Positions 42,494 to 52,057 of a stretch of DNA of 64,000 nucleotides are shown piece after piece (positions within the stretch are counted from its first letter, which is position 1; every line of letters begins with the position of its first letter). A program made the translations under genes and the position numbers. The DNA lies in NCBI GenBank assembly GCA_043228905.1, contig JBHGNT010000003.1:23188001-23252000 (forward strand), given 5' to 3'. The DNA is from Azolla caroliniana (Eukaryota; Polypodiophyta). The notes under the pieces were generated by a model that saw only the letters and a program-made list of their open reading frames with translations, was not told where the DNA came from and did not search any database.

Positions 42494-42778
42494 GGGAAAC
42501 TATGTATTAAATGAAGGAAACAATAATAAAATCTAGTTATCTTATTGGTGATGTATCTTGTCTCTAAAATTGAAGTCAGGGGTTCAATCTCTCTCTCTCT
42601 CTCTCATAATTGGAATCTCTGTCTCTCACTCAATCTATCTGTATCCATCTTAAATACTTTCTTGCTAACGCTAGTACAACCTTCGAATCCTTCCGGTACA
42701 ACACCTCGATGGTTCCGCTTCATTTTGGGAACACACGAGGATTTCCTCGACATCTTTCTTGGTGAACCCGACGTGAAG
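42494..42778 (+). repeat. gypsy E 5' LTR end and primer site
   Basis: The sequence has a (CT)n run at 42,585-42,604, then 'acctcgatggttccgcttca' and ends TTTCCTCGACA at 42,752. TGGTGAACCCGACGTGAAG follows at 42,760-42,778, the primer-site motif shared with GX and E2. The 5' boundary is unclear because copia F abuts it; the LTR is probably truncated. Confidence 0.6.
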
Positions 42779-42822
42779 AAGCCGTAGGAAGAATCAAGAA
42801 GAGGATCGACCAGTACTTGGAA

Positions 42823-44345
42823 ATGGCATCCTCAAGCAATTAAGCGGGAGAGTTCGAAAGCATGATGGTAATCATCGAACAAATGATGAGATCTCGAGAC
42901 AATGATGCGAGCGTGGAGAAGGCTGTCGATCGTGTCATGAAGATCGAGGGTCAATTTGATGGAAGGAACATACGAAGTTCCTTGATGCACATATAAAAGG
43001 AAGATGAATGAAAGGGACATTTCTAAAGCGCGTCAATTCTCAAGTTTCAAGAGAGTTGTCGCCAACAACATCCAAAGACGGGTCATCGAGCTTCGAGAAG
43101 GGAAGACAAAGACAACATGGACTGAGTTCAAGAAAGAAATATTTGCAGAGATCATGACAGAAGATTTGTCGAGGATGACTCGACATGTCTTGATGAAGTG
43201 GATAGAGAAGAAGAATAAGTAGATGAGCACCTTGAGGGTGTACGACGAGTTCGACCAGATGTTTAGTCGTCTCCCCGCCACAGACCAAGTGCTACTTGAG
43301 GAGGACAAGACTTTGTACTTCCTAAAAGTTGTGGATATGAAGTATAGACGAGAAGTAGGGACTCTCTTGAAGATGACACCCAAGTGAACAGGCTGGTGAC
43401 AAACTGGATTGCGGTGAAGCGAGCGTGCAATAGGCTCGAGAATAAGAGTCGGGAAAAAGATAAAAATGAAGCTGCTAGAACAGGAACAAAATTTTGGTCT
43501 TCTGTTCTCGAGTGTAAGAAGAAGGTGAAAGTTACTTCGGTTGATGTAGAGCTTGCAGACCGAAGTGTACAAAGTATCACTGGATGGTCGGATCCGGTAG
43601 ATGACAACACCATACTCGTGGAAGTGATGTTTGACAACCACGAGGTGTTCATGGATGAAAAGAGTAAAAGAATGGAAGGGCAAGATAGCCCATCAAAAAG
43701 ACATGAAACAGGGAGGGTGAAAAAGGAAGAAGATGTAGAAACAAGTCGAACTTTACAAATGAAGGAAGACGATGTAGACTGAAGTCGGAAAGAGGAGTCA
43801 AGCAAACGTGTCGACGAAACAGTTCAGTTGATGAGAGTTGATGTAGAAGACCCTGCTTAGAAGACAACAACTATGCTGACCTATAAGTTAAGGTCAGATA
43901 TAGAACAGACGACAAATTCTGGAGGAATGTGTTCTTGATAGCCACGTGAACTTGTCCTTGAGGGAATTGCTCGGCATTAGGAAGGAGTTCCATGAAACGA
44001 TCGTGGACCTCATAAAAAGAAAAAAGGCAATAGTCAGTCAAGGAAGAAGAGAAGCCACTAAAAGCAAAAGCAAATGCTATAACGATAGCAAGGGATGAAG
44101 TCGATGAAGATATGGTGGACAACCACTATACTCAGCCTCATTGGGCATGAGCGATGACGGAGACGCCAATAAAGTTGGGAGAGAGAAAATAGACAATCAT
44201 AGATTGGATAGACCATGGGTCCAAGATCAACCTTATGTCGATTGCGGTCTACAAAAAGGGAAGATGGCCAATAAATATGAATCATGGGTGGAAGATCCAT
44301 GCGGCAACAAAAGCTACTGAAGACCTATATGGAGCATGTCCTAAT
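42823..44345 (+). pseudogene. gypsy E gag and gag-protease junction
   Basis: ATG at 42,823 opens MASSSN then a stop. A later frame (43,004-43,222) reads SFKRVVANNIQRRVIELREG and WTEFKKEIFAEIM. A further frame reads YDEFDQMFSRLP and EEDKTLYFLKVVDMKYRREVGTLLK. C-terminal part (43,384-43,782): KVTSVDVELADRSVQSI, DPVDDNTILVEVMFDN. The protease N-terminal half is decayed to 44,345. At least four stops or shifts. Confidence 0.75.
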
Positions 44346-44734
44346 TGACAGGAACACACGCTCCCGATGAACAATGTCCTAAACACAGAAAAACGGGAAT
44401 GAATGCATGACACAATGGAGAGAAGAGAACAAAGGATGTTAACGTGGAAAAACCCAAAATAGGGAAAAAACCACTGCAGCCCACAGACTGCAAACTATCA
44501 CTATGTCAGAATGTACAAATGGTAAAGCACCGAAGCAACGACCTCGAGCTTTCTATCTTCGCCACAGGCGGCGGTTACAATAGAGGCAACGACCTCTTCC
44601 TCTCTCTCACTCTCTCTGTACACAGTTACACACTCTAATCTTGCGCCAACAAGAATGACAACAACTAACTAAAAGAGTTTGCTCATCAACGTTGTTCTTC
44701 TCACTTCCCATCCGGAGGGACTTGTTTCCTAACA
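44346..44734 (-). repeat. copia T 3' LTR, internally deleted
   Basis: TGACAGGAACACACGC...TTTCCTAACA on the plus strand. Compared with the 676-bp partner it lacks about 290 bp, including the TATA/hairpin region and the U3 sub-repeats: 'gagtttgc' jumps to 'ttcttctcacttccc'. The U3 loss would silence any RNA derived from it. Confidence 0.9.
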
Positions 44735-46556
44735 AACTCCCCCTTCACTCTGGCATGGGATGTCGTACAAGTCCGATCCACTTCCGGCATGCATCCAGCT
44801 TGTCCAGTATCAGTACTTTGGTCAGCATATCTGACCCGTTCTCGGCTGTGTGGATCTTCGTCAGCGCGAACTCCTGGTCATCTACTCTTTCCCGGATCCA
44901 GTGATACCTTCGCTAGATATGCTTTGTCCGGGAATGGTAGGCCGCATTCTTAGCATGGTGGATGGCACTTTGACTATCGCAATAGAGCCGGTATTCATCT
45001 TGCCGGATACCGAGCTCTCCGATGAAGTCCTTCATCCATAATATTTCCTTGCCAGCTTCCACAGCCGCCATGTACTCCGCCATGACAACGCAACCGTCTT
45101 CTACAACCTCGACTGCCACAAAACAACTCCCCCTGCATATGTCATTACATACCCGGAAATAGATGAGTTGGTATTCACATCAGCCGACATGTCCGAATCG
45201 GTAAAACCGTCAAGTTGAGGTTTTCCGGAGACGAATCGGAGACACATATTTGAAGTGCCCTTCAAGTACCAGAGTATCCATTTGACCGCATTCCAGTGCT
45301 CCTTGCCGGGATTGCTCATAAACCGGCTCACCACTCCGACTGCGTATCCTATATCCGGTCGGGTACACACCATTGCGTACATCATGCTCCCGACGGCAGA
45401 GGCATATGGAACCTTCATCATATCAACCTTCTCTGCTTTCATCTTCGGGCTTTGCTTACTGGATAATCTGTAGTTTGTCGGGAGTGTCGATCCGACCGGT
45501 TTCGCTTCTAACATGTTGAATCGCTGAAGCACCTTTGTCACGTATTTCTCCTGTGACAACCACAATTGCTTCGTTGGCCGGTTCCGGATGATATGCATCC
45601 CCAACATCTGTCTTGCTGGACCCAAGTCTTTCATTACCAAAGTTCGGTTGAGAGCCTTCTTCAGCATCCGTATTCTAGCTTGTTCCCGTCCGACGATCAA
45701 CATGTCGTCCACGTACAAAAGGAGTATCAGGAAGTTGCCTCCTTCGAAATTCTTGACAAACACGCAGTGATCGGCCTGCATCTTGTGGTACCCTTGATCG
45801 GTCATGAAGGAGTCGAACTTCCGGTACCATTGTCGGGGAGCCTGCTTCAGTCCGTACAGGCTCTTCTTCAACCGGAAAACCAGATGCTCCTTCCCTTTCT
45901 CCACGAATCCTTCTGGTTGCTGCATGTAGATCTCCTCTTTGAGGTCGTCGTGAAGGAATGTTGTCTTCACGTCCAGCTGCTCTACCTTGAGGTCCATGCT
46001 TGCCGCTATACCCAGCACCGTCCGGATGGAGGTCATCTTTACTACCGGGGCAAATATCTCGTCGAAGTCCACGCCCTTCTTCTGTTGGAACCCCTTCACC
46101 ACGATCCTCGCTTTGTATCTAGGGGGGTTGCCGGCATCTCCCGGTTTCAACTTGTACACCCACTTGTTTCGGAGTGCTTGCTTTCCTTTTGGCAACTCCA
46201 CCAATTCGTATGTATGGTTCTCATGCAGGGAATCCATCTCATCCTACATGGCACTTAACCATTTGCGGCTGTGGGTGTCATCCTTCGCCTCTACGAAGCT
46301 TTCTGGCTCCCCCTCATCGGTTAGCAGCACATGCTCTGCTTTCGAAAATCTCCGGGGGGCCCTTCTCTCTCTGAGAGGATATCTCCGTCTTTGGGCTTCG
46401 GTAATCGGGCCCTCCATTTGCTCTTCATCCGAATCCGATTCGGGGTCATGGCTGGTTCCGGTTTCAGCTTCCTCTACTTCTTCTTCTGCCGGTTCGGTAT
46501 CCTCACCATAACCGGCTGGTTCCTCGAGTGCTAACCGGTGTCTTGCCGGTTGGGTC
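44735..46556 (-). pseudogene. copia T RT and RNase H
   Basis: A 378-residue open frame (46,237-45,101) covers RT and the RNase H start: YELVELPKGKQALRNKW, VEQLDVKTTFLHDDL, LLLYVDDMLIVG, GFTDSDMSADV. The tail continues in another frame (YMAAVEAGKEILWMKDF, LYCDSQSAIHHAKN). Over a 110-residue RT block I count eight differences from copia A. Frameshifts near 45,100 and 44,910 and one stop at about 46,240 break it. Confidence 0.9.
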
Positions 46557-47910
46557 TACTCATCATAGAATCGGTCCTTACCGGTCGACTCGGAGTTCAT
46601 TATCTTCTTCGCCGACTCCCAGTCGGCGAGCGTCTTGTCCTCCATGAAGATAATATCTCGACTCCGGAATACCTTCTTGTCGACCGGGTCGCACACTCGG
46701 TAGCCGAACTCATCGTCGCCGTAACTGAGGAATATGCATGGCCTGGTCTTTGGATCCAACTTTCCTCTCCGGTCCTTAGCAACATGCACGTACGCAAGAC
46801 ACCCGAATACTTTCAGATGCCGGTAGGACACTTCCTTACCGGTCCACACTCTCTACGGCGTGTCTCTGTCCAAGGGTATGTTGGGAGACAGGTCCCTCCG
46901 GATGGGAAGGGAGAAGAATAGTGCCGATGAACGAACTCGGCCGAGGCCGAAACCGTATGAGGAGGACCCGGCTACGGAGAGCCGGATGATACAGACCCGG
47001 TGAAGACCAGATGAGTACTCGGCTACGGAGAGCCGGATGATACAGACCCGGTGAAGACCGAATGGGGAGTACCCGGCTACGGAGAGCCGGATGGTGCAGA
47101 CCTGGTATGAACCGGATGAAGAGACATATTAGTAAATATGTTTCTGAGAGTCCATCGAGGCTATATTTGTAAATAGCCGAAAAGTCATATTAGTATAAAT
47201 ATGACTTAGGGCAAACTAATATTGTAGTAGTTGTTGTCATTTTTCTTGTTGGTGCAAGAAGACGAGAGAGCGCGTAACTGTACAGAGAGAGAGAGAGAGA
47301 GAGCGAGGTCGTTGCCTCTGTTGTAACCGCCGCCTGTGGCGAAGATCGTGAGCACGAGGTCGTTGCCTCCGTGAACTCACTGTTTGTACATTCTTACATA
47401 GTGACAGTTTGCAGCCTATGGGCTGCCGTGGCTTTTTCCCCTAGGTTGGGGTTTTTTCCACGTAAACCTCCTGTGTACTTTCTCTCTTTTGTGTCATGCA
47501 CTTGTTTCCCGTTTTCTGCGTATGAAAAGGAGCTCGGTTGTGGCCGAGCGTTGGACATAAGGAGCGTTGAGTTCACGTCAGGGTATTGAGGGTGATCTGT
47601 TTATCACATATGTCGTCGTCGACAGTGCCTCAAGCCAAAACTTCTTGGGTAGTTTTGCATGCGCTAGCATACTCCGGACCCTCTCCATTATGGTCCTGTT
47701 CATCCTCTCGGCCAACCCGTTTAGTTCCGGCGTCTTCGGCACGGTAAATTCGAGCCGGATTCCCTTCGAGCAACAGTACTCCTCGAACTGCCCCCAGTAT
47801 TCACCTCCGTTATCTACTCGAACTGCCTTTAACTTCCGGCCGGTTTCTCTTTCCACTCTCGCGTCGAGCTCTTTGAAGACGGATAGCACCTGATCCTTCG
47901 TCTTCAACGG
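46556..47910 (-). pseudogene. copia T integrase (split by a solo LTR)
   Basis: The right part (47,907-47,586) reads VRVDNGGEYWGQFEEYC (second Asp) and PELNGLAERMNRTIMERV (catalytic Glu). After the solo LTR the left part reads VWTGKEVSYRHLKVFGCLAYV and DPVDKKVFRSRDIIF. The frame is interrupted by the 46,879-47,580 insertion, and by a stop at about 46,850. Confidence 0.88.
46879..47580 (+). repeat. solo copia LTR nested in copia T
   Basis: 702 bp, TGTTGGGAGACAGG...GTTCACGTCA, with a perfect target duplication GGGTA (46,874-46,878 and 47,581-47,585). It resembles the host's own LTR in reverse ('gtccctccggatgggaag.gagaagaat'). It holds three units of a ~54-bp sub-repeat 'gagtacccggctacggagagccgg..' and both hairpins around its TATA box. 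A family member thus jumped into an older member and then recombined to a solo LTR. Confidence 0.93.
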
Positions 47911-48650
47911 TGTGGTTCACAGCTTCCGGCTGTGGTCATCTATGAACGTCACGAAGTACTACGATCCTGCATGTGATTTCGTGTCCACTTGACACACATC
48001 AGTATGCACCAGCTCCAGTGGTGCATTACGTCTCATCGGTGGCCTTGGCCGGAAGGAGGTCCGGTTTTGCTTATCGGCCAAACAATCAGTGCACTTCTCC
48101 AAGTGCACGTTCTTCACTGGAATGAGGTTGTCGCCTCTTCATCCCCTTCTCGCTCATGTGACACAACCTCTTGTGCCACAGCTCACCGGCAGTGTCGGAT
48201 GCCACGTTCACTTCCTCCGGACATAACCGGGCATTCATCAGGTACAACGTGTTTACCTTCCGGGCTCGAGCCACAATCAGGCTCCCTTTGCTGAACTTCA
48301 TAACACCGTTCTGGATGCTACCCGTGTAGCCTTCATCATCTAGCCGACCGGCTGATATCAGGTTTAGACGAACCTCCGGAACGTGTCGGACATCCTTCAA
48401 TAGCAGCTTGCATCCGGTTGGTGTTGTCAGCCACACGTCTCCTGTGCTGACAATTCGGCATGTACCTTCATTCCCCATCCGGATACAACCGTGATCACCG
48501 GCTGAGTAGGATGAGAAGCATTTCCGGTCCGGGGTAAGGTGGAATGACGCTCCGGAGTCGACCACCCAGGTCATCTCATCGCCGGCAAGGTTTATCGCAC
48601 TCTCCTCAGTGATGAGCATCAACTCTTCTTCACTTGCCGCGATTGCCATC
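47911..48650 (-). pseudogene. copia T protease and GAG-pre-integrase
   Basis: The frame 48,649-48,086 reads MTWVVDSGASFHLTPDRKCF (Asp-Ser-Gly intact), GCKLLLKDVRHVPEVRLNLISAGRLDDEG and LWHKRLCHMSEKGMKR, nearly the same as copia A. A small deletion around 48,130 ('KRLAEDNL' region) shifts the frame into integrase. Confidence 0.88.
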
Positions 48651-49455
48651 GTTCCCTTCCGGTCCGTTCCCCTCCGGTCTTTACCGTTCCGGTCCGGTGT
48701 CCGCTTCGAATCGGTACCATTGGTTTCCTTGTCTTTTCAGAAGTGCCGACAGTTCTTCTGGAAGTGTCCCGGCTTGCCGCAATAGAAGCAAGTAGGCCTC
48801 CCCCTTGACTTTGACTGTGTCCCCAACTTTTCCCGGTTCTGGGGCTACGATTCCTTTGTCTTCCGCGTTCCGATTCGGTAAGGAGCGCTTTGGAGTCGGA
48901 GTTCGTATCCTTATCTTTCCAACGCACCTCCTCATCTAGCAATCTCGACTTCCCTCTTGCGGCCCGGCGTTGCCCAAAGTGACAACCAATGTCTCCCAAC
49001 TATCTGGGAGGGAACCAAGCAGGAGTAGCGTTAGTACCTCATCGGCGAGAGCTATTTCCAATGATTTTGCCTAGTGGATCAGCCCCTAGAAGGCATTCAT
49101 GTGCTCCGCCATCTTGGTACCAGAGTCTCACTAGTTTTTGGAATACCGAAACCTGATTAACAACATTTTTGTTTTGAAACATAATGCCGATCTTCTCCCA
49201 GAGCTCATGAGCCTTGCTCTCTTCATTGAAGTTATTGTATAGACTCATGTCGATGAAGCACCGTATGTACGCCGTTGTCTTCATGTGCATCACCTCCCAT
49301 ATCGTGGCGTCGATTTTGTCCGGTCTCTTGTCCCCGAACTGAACTGGCAACCAAAGATCTTTAACCACGAGCATGTCCCTCATCTTCGACTTCCACACCG
49401 AATAGATGAGCTTGAACATGCCTCCCAACAAATTGTCCATTTTCTGTGTCATTTC
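48651..49455 (-). pseudogene. copia T gag (divergent type) and zinc knuckle
   Basis: Gag from about 49,450 reads MFKLIYSVWKSKMRDMLVVKDLWLPVQ, TTAYIRCFIDMSLYNNF and HELWEKIGIMFQNKNVVNQVSVFQKLVRL. The same region of copia A is only about 35% alike by eye, whereas their pols are over 90% alike. A CCHC knuckle remnant (CFYCGKPGHFQKNC-like) lies near 48,745-48,790. Frameshifts near 49,040 and 48,960. Confidence 0.8.
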
Positions 49456-50146
49456 GCTCTGATACCACTTTGACAGGAACACACGCTCCCGATGAACAAC
49501 GCTCGGCCACTACCGAGCTTAGAATCAAAACACAGAAAAATGGGAATGAATTCACGACACAATGGAGAGAAGAGAACACAGGATGTTAACGTGGAAAAAC
49601 CCAAAATAGGGAAAAAACCACGGCAGCCCACAGACTGCAAACTATCACTATGTCAGAATGTACAAATGGTAAAGCACCGGAGAACGACCTTGAGCTATCT
49701 ATCTTCGCCATAGGCGGCGGTTACAATAGAGGCAACGACCTCTTCCTCTCTCTCACTCTCTTTGTACACAGTTATGAGCTCTAATCTTGCGCAAGCAAGA
49801 ATGACAACAACTAACTAAAAGAGTTTGCCCTAAGTCATATTTATACTAATATGACTTTTCGGCTATTTACAAATATAGCCCCGATGGACTCTCAGGAAAC
49901 ATATTTATGACTATGTCCCTTCATCCGGTGAGCACTTCTCACCGGGCCTTCACCATCCAGCTCTTGCCGGGTACTCCTCATCCGGTTCTCACCGGGCCTT
50001 CCGTAGCTGGGTACTCCTCATCTGGTTCTCACCGGGTCTTCCGTAGCTGGGTACTCCTCATCCGGTTCTCACTGGGTCTTCCGTTGCCGGGTACTCCACA
50101 TCCGGATTCTTCTCACTTCCCATCCGGAGGGACTTGTTTCCTAACA
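49456..50146 (-). repeat. copia T primer site and 5' LTR (49,471-50,146)
   Basis: The complement of 49,456-49,467 is TGGTATCAGAGC. The LTR reads TGACAGGAAC...CCTAACA on the plus strand, with both hairpins at about 49,836-49,882. At 49,960-50,100 it has about four copies of a ~40-bp U3 sub-repeat ('gggtactcctcatccggttctcaccgggtcttccgtagct'). Confidence 0.9.
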
Positions 50147-50700
50147 ATAATATCCCCATCACGATTGGTGATGTCAAGATAGATCAACATTTTTTTGTTC
50201 AAGATTCGGCGGGCGTCCCATCCTATCATTCTTGGGCAACCATACATAACATCATCCCGGATGGAAACCAAAGTGTTCGACAATGGTGCACCATTTTCTT
50301 GAGTAAGGAGCCTTTATTGGAAGAAGGTCGTATTGTTCTTGATTGTATGTGCCAACCACGAAAGGAATCGGGATTGTCTTGGAGCATATGCTTCGGATTT
50401 TTAGGGCGGGCTACTTGCGAGTGGGGTGTGAATAGTCCTAAGAAGAAAGAAAAGTTCACGAATTTGTGACAGGAGGGTTGCACATAGCCCCTAATGGAGT
50501 GTGCAAAACTAGCACGTTTGACAAAGAAGAGAAGTCTCGGATGCAAAGCATCGAGGAAGCTTTAAGAGAAGAACAAATATTGGAAAGTTATGAAAGCATC
50601 GAATGGGTAATGGAGGAAGCCTCATTTAACGACACCATTGGCGAAATGGAGAATGTCCTGGACTTGAGACCTCATAACTAGCGATCAATTCAGATAAACT
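50147..50700 (+). pseudogene. gypsy E protease (C-terminal half) and linker
   Basis: Protease reads NIPITIGDVKIDQHFFVQDSAG, then shifts frame through what was HPIILGQPYIT into MKVFDNGAPFS-like sequence (50,230-50,320). The linker (50,466-50,681) reads RMQSIEEALREEQILE and SFNDTIGEMENVLDLRP, as in elements B and D. Stops at 50,467 and 50,679. Confidence 0.75.
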
Positions 50701-51209
50701 CCATTGACATATACGTTGCCATCGACGAGTATAGTCAAAGTATCATGGTAGAGAAAGTCGAAGTTAATACGAAATACAAGACAATGGACAAGAAAGTAAA
50801 GCCTGTTGCTATTTTGTTGCCTGAGGATAGCTAGCAAAGAATGACGGAAGTTGCACGAGATTCAAGACTACGGTATTCGAGAGGAATTGGACATGCCTTC
50901 ACTAAAGAGACAAGGGAAAAGCTTCGTGTCGGAAAAGATGAATTTCTCTTGCCAGAAGAGGAAGTAACATTTCGGGAAATGCTTGAAAGTCATGGGAAAG
51001 CATTTTGCTTTCTACTGAAATCAGATGCGGCAATCCAAAGATAATAGAACCGATGGTGATATTCAAAACACCACATGTACCATGGAACCTAAAACCAATA
51101 CCAGTCCCAAGAGCACACATTCCGAAATTAATCAAGCTCTTGAAAGAGAAGGTCCAGATGGTAATTATGGGGTCGTGGAATGCTCCATACTTGAATAGCA
51201 GGTTCACGG
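50701..51209 (+). pseudogene. gypsy E reverse transcriptase N-terminus
   Basis: Reads MTEVARDSRLRYSRGIGHAFTKETREKLRVG, EEEVTFREMLESHGKAF, then after a shift NPKIIEPMVIFKTPHVPWNLKPIPVPRAHIPKLIKLL and SWNAPYLNSRFTV. The last codons are interrupted by the GX LTR at 51,210; the RT continues at 62,926. Confidence 0.8.
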
Positions 51210-51828
51210 TGTCATGAACATTCTAGGCCATGGTGAGAAACCGGGGAATATCAGAAGAATTGGCGGGGTGCATCATGTGCACTCACCCTTGTACAAATTG
51301 TGTAAATGATAGGGGCGCCATTATGGCGCCGGACAGTAGTTAGTTCGGGACAGAGGATCCCTTGTAATCAAGGATTTATCCCACATTGTAACGCATCCCT
51401 CTCCTTGTTCTATAAAAGAAAGGGAGCACCCTTTGTTAAGGGGTTGCCCATTTTGAGTCATAACGGTATATACCATTTTGGTCTAGGGTTATTTCCTTAA
51501 GAATTTGTCTAGGGTTAGTAAATTTCTTTGGGGGTCTTCTTCTTCTCCTCCTTCTTGAGAAGTTGGGGCACCGCAACCATGGCAGCAAAGCTGTGTTAGG
51601 GTTTGTGTTCTTCTTCTTCTCCTTCTTCATCGTTGTGTGTGTTGAGACCTCGTGTCTGTTGTGAGCGTAGCCCAACTCGAAGCAGGGTTTGTATCTACCT
51701 TTGTAAATATACATATCTATATATATATATAAGGATGCGAGAGTTTGAATCTCTATCGGTGTAGCGTGTGTTTCCCTTACTCTGTTCTTTGTACATACTT
51801 TGCGTGGTCTGAGTCGGTGTTGCGCGCT

Positions 51829-51865
<37 letters not shown>

Positions 51866-52021
51866 CTCTCTTGTCCTCGGCGGCTTCCTGTACGTGTCCG
51901 GAATAGCTCTGGTTTGTACCACGACTGGTGCAGTTGGACCGGAGAGGGTCGGCTTCCCGGCATCCATCTCTTCTTGGTCCAAGACCCTCGTGGTCCCACC
52001 CTTCTACACACACGCACGACA
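51210..52021 (+). repeat. GX 5' LTR
   Basis: TGTCATGAACATTCTAGG...CACGACA. TATAAAAGAAAGG lies at 51,411, 'gtctagggtta' repeats at about 51,480-51,520, (CT)n at 51,832-51,860, and the 'gtggtcccacc' signature near the 3' end. It matches 62,115-62,925 with a few per cent differences by eye. Confidence 0.92.
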
Positions 52022-52025
52022 TATT

Positions 52026-52043
52026 TGGTGACCCGACGTGAAG
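52026..52043 (+). other. GX primer binding site region
   Basis: TGGTGACCCGACGTGAAG, four bases after the LTR. The same motif occurs at the equivalent place in E (42,760) and E2 (35,050, minus). The tRNA used is not known to me. Confidence 0.65.
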
Positions 52044-52057
52044 GGCGGCAAGGGAGA

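Larger units (their letters stand above)
44346..50146 (-). mobile_element. degenerate Ty1/copia element (copia T) inserted in gypsy E
   Basis: 5,801 bp with LTR 44,346-44,734 (389 bp, internally deleted), LTR 49,471-50,146 (676 bp) and a 4-of-5 target duplication CTAAT/ATAAT. Its pol is very close to copia A and B, but its gag is of a different type. A solo LTR of its own family (46,879-47,580) sits in its integrase. Several stops make it inactive. Confidence 0.93.

Noticed and set aside
42545-42610. Another SINE head (ggggttcaatctc B-box-like) before gypsy E's LTR end
   Set aside because: The A-box is not convincing, and there is no A-tail or flanking duplication. It probably belongs to the LTR.
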